Assembly: GCA_001724025.1 (NCBI GenBank)
Contig: MEDJ01000009.1
Coordinates: 427,302-491,301 of the forward strand
Source: Acidobacteria bacterium SCN 69-37
GTDB taxonomy: Bacteria > Acidobacteriota > Vicinamibacteria > Vicinamibacterales > SCN-69-37
Length of the DNA stretch: 64,000 nucleotides
Reading direction: 5' to 3'
Part shown: positions 34,469 through 44,001 of the stretch, in pieces
How positions within the stretch are numbered: position 1 is the first letter of the stretch
Layout of the letters: the number at the start of each line of letters is the position of its first letter
Notes under the pieces: model-generated
Database searches by the model: none
What the model saw: only the letters and a program-made list of their open reading frames with translations
What the model was told of the DNA's origin: nothing
Position numbers and translations under genes: made by a program

Positions 34469-36655
34469 ATGGCAACAAATTTTCTTCGCTTGACCTCGTT
34501 GCTTCTGTTCATCACTGCCGCGACATTGCACCCGGCGGCGGCGCACGCCCAGATTACGCCAGCCAGCGGTCCATCAAAGGTGCTCATTGAGGGCACGGCC
34601 TTTCACGGAGGTTCCGCTAAAGGAACGAACGTGGCGTACGACTCGAAAAATTCCGTCTTCTTGGTCGTATCTGGGTACGGAGCGGCGTACGGGACTTTTG
34701 TGGACTCGGTCGGAAATCCCAGGACTGGCCCTTTCCCGATTCTCGGCGGAACTGGCTTCGGCCATTTTCCAAGCATCATCTACAGCCCAGATTTGACGGA
34801 CGGCATGGGAGGGACAGGGGCGTTCCTGGTCACGTGGAACTCGGCACCAGTGTCCGGGAACAACGTCTACGGCCAGGTCGTTTCGTACCGCGCCCAGAGC
34901 ACGGGTTACGTCGTCGGTTCACCGTTTATGATTTCTGACGGTGAACCAACCTATTGGGAGGTCAACCCACCTGCGGTTGCGTATTCGCCAGCGAGCAAGT
35001 CATTCATGACGGTGTGGCGAACGCTCGCCGCCGGAATCAAGGTTCGACAGGTTCTTCTCAATGGTGCCGGTGTGCCGAGCGTCGGAGCGTTGGTGGCAGT
35101 TCATGTCCCGTCGGCAAATGCACTGGCACAGTTTCCGAGTATCGCCTACAACCCAGTGGCAGACCATTTTGGAGTCAGCTACAGCGCATATCCACCTAAC
35201 TCGAAGACCATCCTGCCTTGGGTGTCATTTGCACGCCTTACACCGAGCGGGACGATTGTGTCGAACGTAACGTTCGACAACGCGGCTGGCACGTTCGTTA
35301 CGGATGTTGCTGTCAATAGCTCTAACGGCAACTACCTCGTCAGCTGGTCACCGGGCCCCGGAACCAGAGGCACCGAGTTCAACTCGGCTGGGCAGATTCT
35401 TGGTGCGGGATGGCTTTCTCCGAGAGTGGGGAGTACAGATTCCGGCACCCTCGCGTTTTCGCCCGTCTCGAAGACCTTTCTGTTGACCGGACAAGATCAG
35501 CAATCCTACGCCGCAGTGGCGGTCGAACTAAGTTCGAGAGGCAGCCCCGTTTCCAATACCGTGGTGATCAACTCACCCGTGCCAGCAAAGGGGACATATT
35601 TTCCAGAGGTTGCGGCGAGTTCGAGCACCCCCGCCTGGCTGGCCACGTTCAGTGCCTGGGAGGCGAAGAGCAGTTCCGTTTCTTCCCACTTGTTGGTGAC
35701 CACGAGCACGAACGGTGCCGGCAATTCCGCCCTGGGCACGGCCGGCGGCACGGGTGGCGGCACGACGACGCCTCCGCCGGCAACGGGCTGCAGCACACCA
35801 TCCCCGGGCTCGGGCTGGACGTGCGTCAACGGCGGCTGGCTGCCGCCCCCGTCGTCGGGCGGCGGCACGGGGAGCACGGGGAACACGGGTGGCTGCCCCG
35901 GCACCGCCCCGTTCGCCGGCGCCGTTTGCCAGAATGGCGGCTGGGTCCCCGGTACGGGCGGTAGCACGGGCAACACGGGGAATACGAGCGGTTGCCCCGG
36001 CACCGCGCCGTTTGCCGGCGCCGTTTGCCAGAACGGTGGCTGGGTCCCGGGCACGGGCGACAGCACGGGCAACACGGGGAATACGAGCGGTTGCCCCGGC
36101 ACCGCGCCGTTCGCCGGTGCGGTCTGCCAGAACGGCGGCTGGGTCCCGGGCACGGGCGGCAGCACGGGCAACACGAGCGGCTGCCCCGGCACCGCGCCCT
36201 TTGCCGGTGCGGTCTGCCAGAACGGTGGCTGGGTCCCGGGCACGGGCGGCAGCACGGGCAGCACGGGGAACACGAGCGGCTGCCCCGGCACCGCGCCCTT
36301 TGCCGGTGCGGTCTGCCAGAACGGTGGCTGGGTCCCGGGCACGGGCGGCAGCACGGGGAACACGAGCGGCTGCCCCGGCACCGCGCCGTTCGCCGGTGCG
36401 GTCTGCGTGAACGGCGGCTGGGTTCCCGGCTCCGGTGGCAGCGGCGGCGGCTCGACGTCGAGCTGCACCACGGCCTCCCCCGGTGCGGGCTGGACCTGCC
36501 GCAACGGCGGCTGGCTGCCGCCCGGCATGGCGTCGACCTCGTTCGAGCCGATGGCCACCGTCGCGCAGGCGTTCGCCCCGGCAGCGAACGTCGCCGCAGG
36601 ACGTCAGCCCCTGCCCGCGGCAATCGCGTCTGTCGTTCGTCACGAGCGCACCTGA
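34469..36655 (+). CDS. Secreted protein with C-terminal tandem Cys-pair repeats
   Basis: 728 aa. Signal peptide FLRLTSLLLFITAATLHPAA, then AHAQ. Residues about 30-430 are beta-rich, with repeated F-L-V/V-W patterns (NSVFLVVSGYGAAYGTFVDS, GAFLVTWNSAPVSGNNVYGQ) suggesting a propeller or sandwich. From about 440, six near-identical 30-34-residue units CPGTAPFAGAVCQNGGWVPG linked by GST/GNT, flanked by degenerate C-x10-C-x-NGGWLPP units. Each has two Cys. I prefer this ATG over one 14 codons upstream because it begins the signal peptide. The first half is AT-richer than its surroundings. Function unknown; surface adhesin is a guess. Confidence 0.8.
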   Translation: MATNFLRLTSLLLFITAATLHPAAAHAQITPASGPSKVLIEGTAFHGGSAKGTNVAYDSKNSVFLVVSGYGAAYGTFVDSVGNPRTGPFPILGGTGFGHFPSIIYSPDLTDGMGGTGAFLVTWNSAPVSGNNVYGQVVSYRAQSTGYVVGSPFMISDGEPTYWEVNPPAVAYSPASKSFMTVWRTLAAGIKVRQVLLNGAGVPSVGALVAVHVPSANALAQFPSIAYNPVADHFGVSYSAYPPNSKTILPWVSFARLTPSGTIVSNVTFDNAAGTFVTDVAVNSSNGNYLVSWSPGPGTRGTEFNSAGQILGAGWLSPRVGSTDSGTLAFSPVSKTFLLTGQDQQSYAAVAVELSSRGSPVSNTVVINSPVPAKGTYFPEVAASSSTPAWLATFSAWEAKSSSVSSHLLVTTSTNGAGNSALGTAGGTGGGTTTPPPATGCSTPSPGSGWTCVNGGWLPPPSSGGGTGSTGNTGGCPGTAPFAGAVCQNGGWVPGTGGSTGNTGNTSGCPGTAPFAGAVCQNGGWVPGTGDSTGNTGNTSGCPGTAPFAGAVCQNGGWVPGTGGSTGNTSGCPGTAPFAGAVCQNGGWVPGTGGSTGSTGNTSGCPGTAPFAGAVCQNGGWVPGTGGSTGNTSGCPGTAPFAGAVCVNGGWVPGSGGSGGGSTSSCTTASPGAGWTCRNGGWLPPGMASTSFEPMATVAQAFAPAANVAAGRQPLPAAIASVVRHERT
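35883..36460 (+). repeat. In-frame tandem DNA repeats (90-102 bp units)
   Basis: Six tandem units encode the CPGTAPFAGAVC-x-NGGWVPG module. Unit length varies by multiples of 6 bp through GST/GNT linker number, and third-codon bases differ little (TTTGCCGG versus TTCGCCGG), suggesting recent expansion by slippage or recombination. Confidence 0.9.
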
Positions 36656-36735
36656 GACACGAACGCCGGGGCCGACTGACGGTCCCGGCGTCGTTTCAAG
36701 GAACAACGCGTCGTAGCCCTCGTGGCCTTGTAGCC

Positions 36736-36770
36736 TTCCCCGAGGCTGAAGCCTCGGGGCTCCGAAAAGC
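36736..36770. repeat. REP-like palindrome
   Basis: CCCCGAGGCTGAAGCCTC plus GGGG (36738-36759) followed by CTCCGAAAAGCGCAG, in the gap between the secreted protein and gmd. A degenerate second half-copy follows. Confidence 0.85.
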
Positions 36771-36847
36771 GCAGCCTCTGGGCGCCGAAAAGAGCAGCGT
36801 CCAGCCTTCCGGCCTCCTCCCAGCCTGCAGCCTCCCAGCCTTCGTAG

Positions 36848-37828
<981 letters not shown>

Positions 37829-37925
37829 GCCCCGGAAACTTGCTTCTCAACCATGAAGAGCATGGAGGACATGGAAAGATCCCTTTTTTCATGCTCTCCA
37901 TGCCTCCAAGGTCAGCGCGATCGAC

Positions 37926-38216
37926 GGTGAGCACGATCGCCCGTTGCTCATAGACCTCGGACAACCAGCGTTTGTCGAGCGCAGCGCACGAGCTTTCAGC
38001 GCGTGCGAGCGCCGTCGAAGCCTGGAGAACCCACCTTTCTTTTCTCCATGCTCCCCATGTCCTCCATGGTGAGAGTGCCCGCCCGTCGCGTGGAGCCCCC
38101 GAACAGCCGGCGTTTGCCGAGTGGCGCGCAGGAGTTTTCAGCGCGTCCGAGCGCCGTTGAAGCATAGAGAACCCAAAATTCTTTTCTCCATGCTCCCTAT
38201 GTCCTCCATGGTGAGC
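37926..38216. repeat. 142-bp repeat, two tandem copies
   Basis: GGTGAG-start units begin at 37926 and 38068, and the next partial start is at 38210 (period 142). Shared segments include GCGTTTGTCGAGCG/GCGTTTGCCGAGTG, GGAGTTTTCAGCGCG and TTTTCTCCATGCTCCCCATG. A third, 108-bp copy is at 40200. Just upstream, AGAGCATGGAGGACATGG at 37858-37875 is complementary to the end-of-unit motif. No gene is supported in 37830-38258. Confidence 0.88.
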
Positions 38217-38258
38217 GCGTCTGGAAGCGGTCTCAAAATCGGCGTAGCTGGATGAGGG

Positions 38259-38894
38259 TCATCGTCCTCGTCCAAGCGTCTGAAGATAGGCGCAGAACAT
38301 GTCAGCCATTGCATCGGCATAGGCTTTGATTTCCGCCCTGGTTCGCCGTGTCTGGGAAAAGCTGCTGCCAACGGTGCTGAGCGTCGTGAAGATGAGATCG
38401 CCCGCCAACTCGCGGGACGCAGCGGACGCCCGTGGCAAGGCTTCCATCATGAAGGCATCGACCATCCGGTCGCCTTCGGCGCGGGCTCGGCGCGCCTCCG
38501 GGCTGTCGCGATAGAGCGGGGCCGCGTCATTGAGCGCACCGCGAACCTGGGCCTCTTCGCACTCGGAGCGAAGGAAGGCGTGCACGAGGGTACGCAGGCG
38601 CTCCGGGCACGACGCACTCGCATCTTCGAGGATGTTTCGCAGCATCCGGGTCGTCTGCATCCACTCATCGACCTGGAGACGGAACAGGATCGACGCCTTG
38701 TTGGGGAAATATTGATAGATCGACCCGACGCTGACGCCGGCCTTCTCGGCGACGCGCGCGGTAGTGAATCGGGTGGCCCCTTCCCGGGCCAGAACTTGCG
38801 CGGCGGCTTCCAGGATGGCTGCGACCAGTTCGGTCGAACGCGCCTGTTGCGGCTGCTTGCGCGAGGCGATCTGCGGACGGCGGCGGGTAGTCAT
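38259..38894 (-). CDS. TetR-family transcriptional regulator
   Basis: 211 aa. HTH region: TTARVAEKAGVSVGSIYQYF followed by PNKASILFRL, classic TetR. The C-terminal ligand domain is generic (a TetR_C type). Divergent from the SDR gene at 39285 across a 390-bp AT-rich gap that contains a good inverted repeat, so it probably represses that gene and itself. Start at MTTRRRP; an ATG six codons earlier is possible. Confidence 0.92.
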   Translation of the reverse strand: MTTRRRPQIASRKQPQQARSTELVAAILEAAAQVLAREGATRFTTARVAEKAGVSVGSIYQYFPNKASILFRLQVDEWMQTTRMLRNILEDASASCPERLRTLVHAFLRSECEEAQVRGALNDAAPLYRDSPEARRARAEGDRMVDAFMMEALPRASAASRELAGDLIFTTLSTVGSSFSQTRRTRAEIKAYADAMADMFCAYLQTLGRGR

Positions 38895-39284
38895 CGTGGT
38901 ATGGCGATGCAAGGCTCAGTGCGCGGAAATCCGATCGGCTTGCCGGCATCACCTCGCCCCTTGGTCGATGGTCTGCGTGGTCGCTTTACGTCTCAACCAG
39001 GTGCCCGTTCATTTCTGACGGAAAACCTGAGCTCTTGGCGCCACCTCGACCTCCGTGGACGCAACTGAACCAGCGCAACCACAGTGTTTTCATGGAAGGC
39101 ACGGGGTTTTGTGCCTCGGATCGGGACGGAAGAAAACACGAACCCGAACGCGAATTCAAAATGTGAATTTTACGTCATATCATTTCAATAACGCGAATGA
39201 TTAATCGCGTTTAACCATCTCACGGCGAGGACGTGGAATGTCGATTCGCCTGGGCTGAATCAACGTCCAACAGGAGATTCTGCA
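38895..39284. promoter_or_regulatory. Divergent TetR/SDR intergenic region
   Basis: A 390-bp gap, AT-rich between 39070 and 39240, with no gene. It contains the candidate operator at 39190-39211 and AGGAG just before the SDR ATG. The composition contrasts with the high-GC genome and suggests DNA from elsewhere. Confidence 0.6.
39190..39211. promoter_or_regulatory. Candidate TetR operator
   Basis: Perfect 7-bp inverted repeat AACGCGA-N8-TCGCGTT with an AT-rich centre (ATGATTAA), 73 bp before the SDR start. Size and symmetry fit a TetR dimer site. Confidence 0.6.
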
Positions 39285-40148
39285 ATGCACGTCTTTGTCA
39301 CTGGCGCCACGGGTTGGGTCGGCTCTGCCGTGGTTGACGATTTGCTCGCTGCCGGCCACCAGGTCACGGGCCTGGCCCGTTCCGCCGACAAGGCCGCCTC
39401 GCTTACGGCAGCGGGCGCGAAAGTTGTCCAGGCCACGCTCGATGATCTGGAAACGCTGCGTTCCGTCGCGTCGACGGCGGACGCGGTGATCCATACCGCA
39501 TGGGGCAGCGACTACTCCACGTTCATCGAGAACTGCGAACAGGACCGTCGCGCGATCGACGCGCTGGGCGCTGCGCTGGAAGGCTCGAACCACCCGTTGC
39601 TCGTCACTTCCGGTCTGCTCGGATTACCGGTCGGGGCCACGGAATCGGATCTGCCCAACCCGGCCTCGCCACGCAGGTCCGAAGCGACCGCACGCCTGTG
39701 GGCCGAACGCGGTGTGCGTGCAGCGACGGTGCGCCTCGCCCCATCGGTGCATGGCCTCGGCGATCACGGCTTTGTGCCAATCCTGATCCGCACGGCGAAG
39801 CAGAACGGCGTATCGGCCTACCTCGACGGTGAGAACCGCTGGGCCGGCGTGTACCGACTGGATGCCGCGCGTGTCTTCCGTCTTGCGCTGGAGCAGGGGG
39901 TCACCGAATCGGTCTATCACGCCGTCGCGGATGAAACGGTGCCCTTCAAGGCCATCGCCGAAGTCATCGGCAGCCGCCTGGGCCTGCCGGTCGAACCGCG
40001 CGCCCCTGAGCACTTCGGCTGGTTTGCCCACTTTGCCGGCGCGAACCTGTCCGCCTCCAGTGCCCGCACGCGCGAACGGCTCGGCTGGACGCCCGAAGGC
40101 CCGAGCCTGCTCGCTGACCTCGATCAGCCCGCCTACTACGCCGGGTGA
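39285..40148 (+). CDS. NAD(P)-dependent epimerase/SDR family oxidoreductase
   Basis: 287 aa atypical SDR. HVFVTGATGWVGSAVVDDLL is the nucleotide-binding loop; DAVIHTAWGSDYSTFIENCE, LLVTSGLLGLPVG and APSVHGLGDHGFVPILIRTA follow; the C-terminus has ARTRERLGWTPEGPSLLADL. The usual catalytic Y-x-x-x-K is replaced by S-P-R-R-S-E around residue 128, as in some epimerase-like subfamilies. Substrate unknown. AGGAG 10 nt before the ATG. It is paired with the divergent TetR. Confidence 0.88.
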   Translation: MHVFVTGATGWVGSAVVDDLLAAGHQVTGLARSADKAASLTAAGAKVVQATLDDLETLRSVASTADAVIHTAWGSDYSTFIENCEQDRRAIDALGAALEGSNHPLLVTSGLLGLPVGATESDLPNPASPRRSEATARLWAERGVRAATVRLAPSVHGLGDHGFVPILIRTAKQNGVSAYLDGENRWAGVYRLDAARVFRLALEQGVTESVYHAVADETVPFKAIAEVIGSRLGLPVEPRAPEHFGWFAHFAGANLSASSARTRERLGWTPEGPSLLADLDQPAYYAG

Positions 40149-40199
40149 TCCATCGTGCGCAATTCCTGAGTGTGCCAATGTCTCGAGAACAGTCTCCAT

Positions 40200-40313
40200 G
40201 GTGAGAGCGACCACCGGTTGCGTGGAGCCGCCGAACGACCGGCGTTTGCCGAGTGGGGCGCAGGAGTTTTCAGCACGTCTTTTCTCCATGCTCCCCATGC
40301 CCTCCATGGTGAA
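40200..40313. repeat. 142-bp repeat, third copy (internally deleted)
   Basis: Same orientation as the copies at 37926-38216: GGTGAGAGCG, CCGGCGTTTGCCGAGTGG, CAGGAGTTTTCAGC and TTTTCTCCATGCTCCCCATG, missing about 34 bp in the second half. Together with the left copies it brackets the TetR/SDR pair. Confidence 0.88.
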
Positions 40314-40370
40314 AATGCTCGCCCGTGCCGGCGCCGAGAAAGGCCTGGAGCGGCCCCACGGCTACACGGT

Positions 40371-41267
40371 TCAGCGACCTGCCGCGAGCCGCGCGGCGAG
40401 CAGGATCGCCTCGACCATGCTGCCAGCGTCGGCCTTGCCCTGGCGGGCGATGTCGAACGCGGTGCCGTGATCGACGGACGTGCGGACGATCGGGAGCCCG
40501 ATCGTCACGTTGACCGATCGCCCGAACGCCAGCAGCTTCACCGGCACCAGGCCCTGATCGTGATACGCGGCAATGACGACGTCGAAGTCGCCGCGGGCCG
40601 CACGCACGAACAGCGTGTCGGCCGGGAACGGCCCGTCGACGTCGATGCCCGAGGCCTGGGCCCGCGCGATGGCCGGGCGCATCACCTCGATCTCTTCCCT
40701 GCCCATCAGCCCGTCTTCGCCCGCGTGCGGATTCAGGCCGGCCAGGGCAATCCTCGGCGTCGCGATCCCGAACCGCGGCAGCGACCGCGCCGTGAGCGCA
40801 ATGACCCCGGTCAGTCCGTCGAGCGTGATCGCCCGTGGCACATCGGCCAGCGCGATGTGCACGGTGGCCAGGACGACGCGCAGTTCGTCGGACCAGAACA
40901 TCATCGCCACCTCGGACGCGTCGCACAGGTGCGCGAGCAGGTCCGTGTGGCCCTTCCAGGCGAGCCCCGCGGCCGCGAACGACGCCTTGTTGATCGGCGC
41001 GGTGGCCATCGCGTCCACGCGGCCGGCCAGGGCGTCGGCCACGGCGCGCTCGATCGTGTCGTACGCCGCGCGGCCGGAACGGGCATCGATCTCCCCCACC
41101 GGAAACATCGCCACATCGTCGTCTGCGATCGGACCGTAGACGATCGGTTCGCACACCGCGCGAACGCGGCGATCGGCGATGGCCGCGCGGACGATCTCGG
41201 GTCCGATTCCCGAGGGGTCGCCCGTGGTGACGGCCACGCGCGGCAGGCGACCGGATGCCGCGCTCAC
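40371..41267 (-). CDS. pdxA: 4-hydroxythreonine-4-phosphate dehydrogenase
   Basis: Oxidises 4-phosphohydroxythreonine in DXP-dependent pyridoxal phosphate synthesis. RVAVTTGDPSGIGPEIVRAA, ATAPINKASFAAAGLAWKGH with the catalytic Lys/His region, GLNPHAGEDGLMGREE (metal His), and VIAAYHDQGLVPVKLLAFGR, then DHGTAFDIARQGKAD. 298 aa. GTG start overlapping the holB stop by 4 bp. Confidence 0.96.
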   Translation of the reverse strand: MSAASGRLPRVAVTTGDPSGIGPEIVRAAIADRRVRAVCEPIVYGPIADDDVAMFPVGEIDARSGRAAYDTIERAVADALAGRVDAMATAPINKASFAAAGLAWKGHTDLLAHLCDASEVAMMFWSDELRVVLATVHIALADVPRAITLDGLTGVIALTARSLPRFGIATPRIALAGLNPHAGEDGLMGREEIEVMRPAIARAQASGIDVDGPFPADTLFVRAARGDFDVVIAAYHDQGLVPVKLLAFGRSVNVTIGLPIVRTSVDHGTAFDIARQGKADAGSMVEAILLAARLAAGR

Positions 41268-42259
41268 AGCGTCACCGCCAGCAGGTCGGCCACGATCTTC
41301 GGGCTCGCGTAGCGGGCGAGATCCGCTTCGGCGCGCCGAACGGCCCCGAACGCAGCCACGAGGCGGTCGGCCGGGAACTTCGGCACGAGCGGCTCGAGGT
41401 GCGAAACCAGATCGCTGTTGGCGACCGCGCCGGGCCCGCGGACGTCGATGGCGAGCAGATCCCGCAGGAGCGACGCGAGGATGGCCAGGCGCGACGCCAC
41501 GGCCTCGCGGCTGCGGCGCTTCTTCTCCACCTGCGAGAACGCGGCCGCCGCTTTCAGGCGCGACGGCAGGTGCCGATCGGCAGCCGCGTCGAGCAGGCCG
41601 AGCGCCGCGGCCCTGTCGTCGACGAACGCCTTTCCATCGGCCGCCAGCGCCCGCGCGATGCTGCCACCGGCCACCAGCGCGCGGTGGCGGGCGTCCACCG
41701 GATCCAGCCCGCAGACCGGCCCCGTCAGCACGCGGACCACGTCGTCCTCGTCGAGCGCGCCGAAGCGCACGCGCCGGCAGCGCGACCTGATGGTCCCCAG
41801 CAGACTGTCGGGAAATGCGGTGACGAGAATCAGGATGGCGGCCGGCGGCGGTTCCTCGAGCGTCTTGAGCAGCGCGTCCTGCGCCTGCGGCGTCAGGTCG
41901 TCAGCCGGATCGATGATGAAGACGCGCCGGCGTCCCTCGAATGGCCGGTATCCGATCTGCAGCAGCACCTGATCGCGCAGCGGCTCGATGCCGATCGACG
42001 CCCTGTCGCCGCGGTCGAGCGTGATCACATCGGTGTAGGTGCCGGCCGCGATGCGCCGGCAGGTATTGCACGCGCCGCACGCGTCGCCCTCGGTCGACTG
42101 CGGGCAGTTGATCGCCTGCGCCAGCGCCACGGCGGCCGTGTATTTCCCGACGCCCTCGGGCCCCGCAAACAGCAGGCTCTGCGGCACGCTGCCGCGGATC
42201 ACCGCCCGACGCAGCAGCTCGAGCACCCGGGTATGACCGGCGAGATGAGCAAAGGACAC
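41264..42259 (-). CDS. holB: DNA polymerase III delta' subunit
   Basis: Clamp-loader subunit. N-terminal AAA+ region: LLFAGPEGVGKYTAAVALAQ (Walker A-like), the zinc cluster C-G-A-C-N-T-C (DACGACNTCRRI), VFIIDPADDLTPQAQDALLK (Walker B-like), and LEEPPPAAILILVTAFPDSL with the sensor-1 area, then TIRSRCRRVRF. 331 aa. GTG start; TACAAT (42266-42271 on the minus strand) ends 6 nt before it, consistent with a leaderless pdxA-holB mRNA. Confidence 0.94.
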   Translation of the reverse strand: MSFAHLAGHTRVLELLRRAVIRGSVPQSLLFAGPEGVGKYTAAVALAQAINCPQSTEGDACGACNTCRRIAAGTYTDVITLDRGDRASIGIEPLRDQVLLQIGYRPFEGRRRVFIIDPADDLTPQAQDALLKTLEEPPPAAILILVTAFPDSLLGTIRSRCRRVRFGALDEDDVVRVLTGPVCGLDPVDARHRALVAGGSIARALAADGKAFVDDRAAALGLLDAAADRHLPSRLKAAAAFSQVEKKRRSREAVASRLAILASLLRDLLAIDVRGPGAVANSDLVSHLEPLVPKFPADRLVAAFGAVRRAEADLARYASPKIVADLLAVTL

Positions 42260-42286
42260 GGGGGAATTGTACGAGGAGATCGACTC

Positions 42287-42358
42287 GGAAGTCAGAAGTG
42301 AGAAGTCAGAAGTACGAAGGCGGAAAAGTTCGAACTTCGAACTTCTGACTTCTCACTT
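42287..42358. repeat. AT-rich GAAGT repeat, gene-less copy forming a near-perfect hairpin
   Basis: 24-bp arms at 42296-42319 and 42335-42358 (AAGTGAGAAGTCAGAAGT and its complement) match at 23 of 24 positions, with a 15-nt loop. It fills the gap between the start of holB and the end of the GT39-like gene. Same family as the arms at 30.8 and 31.4 kb. Confidence 0.9.
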
Positions 42359-42359
42359 G

Positions 42360-43946
42360 TCAGTCGTCTCTCCTGTAGACCGCGAAGTCTTCGATCTGGA
42401 CCTCGAACGTGTAGTCGTCGAGCAGCGCGAGGACGGATGGTTCGGTCGTGAGGTGGCTCAGGGCGTCGCCGATGACCGATGCCGCGTGCAGGTTCTCGAA
42501 GATCAGGTACCGCGGACGACGCGCGGCCAGGTCGCTGGTGACGGCGCTGATGTGGAAGCGCGGGTCGGGGAACCCGTCCGGATAGAAGAAATTCAGACGC
42601 AGGAACCTGTGCGCCGTCAGCCGCCCGGCCAGGAAGTAGACGCCGGCCCCATTGATGCCGAACAGGAACACCTGCTCATCGACCGTCGTGTGGCGTGCGA
42701 GATAGTCGGCCAGTTCCTGATTGGCCCGGGCCGAATATCCGCGGTTGTTCGCGTAGCCGCCGAACGCCTCGAGGTACGTCGCCCGATCGATCTGCCCCGT
42801 CAGCCGATGCCAATCGTCCGCCGTGCGCGCGGCCGCCCGCCCGGGGTACGACCCGAACACGAGCAGCACGGTCATGACCGTCGCCAGCGCCGCGCGCCCC
42901 ACCCTGGCCAACCGCGGCGCGTGCACGGGCCGCTCGACCAGCCACCAGGCCGCGGCCAGACACAGCGGCGCGTGCGCCTGCAGGAAGTACGAATTGAACA
43001 GGCGTGCGCCGTTCACGAAAATCACGACCAGCGACGCCCCGCCCCAGCACAACGCCAGCGCCGCCAGCGGCGGCACGGTGCGCGTGCGCAGCAGGCGCGC
43101 GCAGGCCACGAGGGCCGCCACCACGCCGCCGGCCCAGACCGGGTCCGTCTTCACCCGCAGCCACACCGCCTTGGCCAGCGCTACCAGGTGCTCAGGCGTA
43201 GCGAGCCCCAGCGCCACGTAGTACCTGTTGAAATCGACAATCGCTGTACGGGCCTCGGCCAGCGCGCCGACAGACCACAGCCAGGCGAACGTCAGCACGA
43301 CAGGCAGCAGCGCGCCCGCCACCATCACCACGCCCACACGCACGGCCATGCGCAGCGGCCGCTGCCCCGCCGGCAGGACGTACCACCACCAGGCCCACAC
43401 CGCCGGCAGATACACCGCGGCGTTCGGCTTGTAGAGCGCGGCCACGCCGCCGAACGCGCCGGCCGCCATCGCCCACCCCAGACCGCGGCCCGTGCCGATC
43501 CGCGTCGCACACAGCGCGATCGCGCCCACGCAGACGACGATGAAAGTTTCGCAGACGCTCCGCTCGAGGAAGCCGCCATAGCCATAGAGGCCGGCCGGCA
43601 TCGTCAAGGCGGCAAAGAGCACGGCGGCCACCGCGCCCGTCATCCGATCCGCCAGCCTCGTGCCGAGTCGCCACAGCAGCCACGTCGTCAGCGCGGCGGC
43701 GATCACGTCGAGCCAGGCGACCGTGGCTTCGGTCCAGCCGAGCGTGGTGAAGCCGGCGAGATACGTGAGGTAGATGGCAGGGGGCCGCTGTTCCCAGACG
43801 TCGACGTAGAGCGTCTGCCCGCGGCCCATCCCGTACACGGCCGACGCCCACAGGCTCTGATCGATGCCGAGCGGTTCGACGACAGCCACCGCCCGTGCGA
43901 TCAGGGCGGCCACGGCCAGCAGCAGGAGAACGGTCCGGAGCACCAC
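42360..43946 (-). CDS. GT39-like integral membrane glycosyltransferase (paralogue 2)
   Basis: 528 aa. LGIDQSLWASAVYGMGRGQT then LYVDVWEQRPPAIYLTYL gives the same D-Q-S...V-D-x-W-x-Q/R-P-P motif as the 32.7 kb paralogue; about 11 helices and a C-terminal periplasmic domain (ATYLEAFGGYANNRGY, FLFGINGAGVYFLAGRLTAH). Likely transfers a sugar from a polyprenyl carrier. GTG start. TATCCT lies 10 nt upstream. Divergent from the WxcM-like gene. Confidence 0.82.
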   Translation of the reverse strand: MVLRTVLLLLAVAALIARAVAVVEPLGIDQSLWASAVYGMGRGQTLYVDVWEQRPPAIYLTYLAGFTTLGWTEATVAWLDVIAAALTTWLLWRLGTRLADRMTGAVAAVLFAALTMPAGLYGYGGFLERSVCETFIVVCVGAIALCATRIGTGRGLGWAMAAGAFGGVAALYKPNAAVYLPAVWAWWWYVLPAGQRPLRMAVRVGVVMVAGALLPVVLTFAWLWSVGALAEARTAIVDFNRYYVALGLATPEHLVALAKAVWLRVKTDPVWAGGVVAALVACARLLRTRTVPPLAALALCWGGASLVVIFVNGARLFNSYFLQAHAPLCLAAAWWLVERPVHAPRLARVGRAALATVMTVLLVFGSYPGRAAARTADDWHRLTGQIDRATYLEAFGGYANNRGYSARANQELADYLARHTTVDEQVFLFGINGAGVYFLAGRLTAHRFLRLNFFYPDGFPDPRFHISAVTSDLAARRPRYLIFENLHAASVIGDALSHLTTEPSVLALLDDYTFEVQIEDFAVYRRDD

Positions 43947-44001
43947 GAGGAGCCGCAGGATACCATCGGCCGTGGCAATGAATCGGATAGCATCGTCAGC
44001 G

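Noticed and set aside
43864-44001. N-terminal extension of the WxcM-like protein
   Set aside because: Ser/Thr/Arg-rich and antisense to the divergent GT39-like start; the ATG at 44002 has a -10 element 8 nt upstream.
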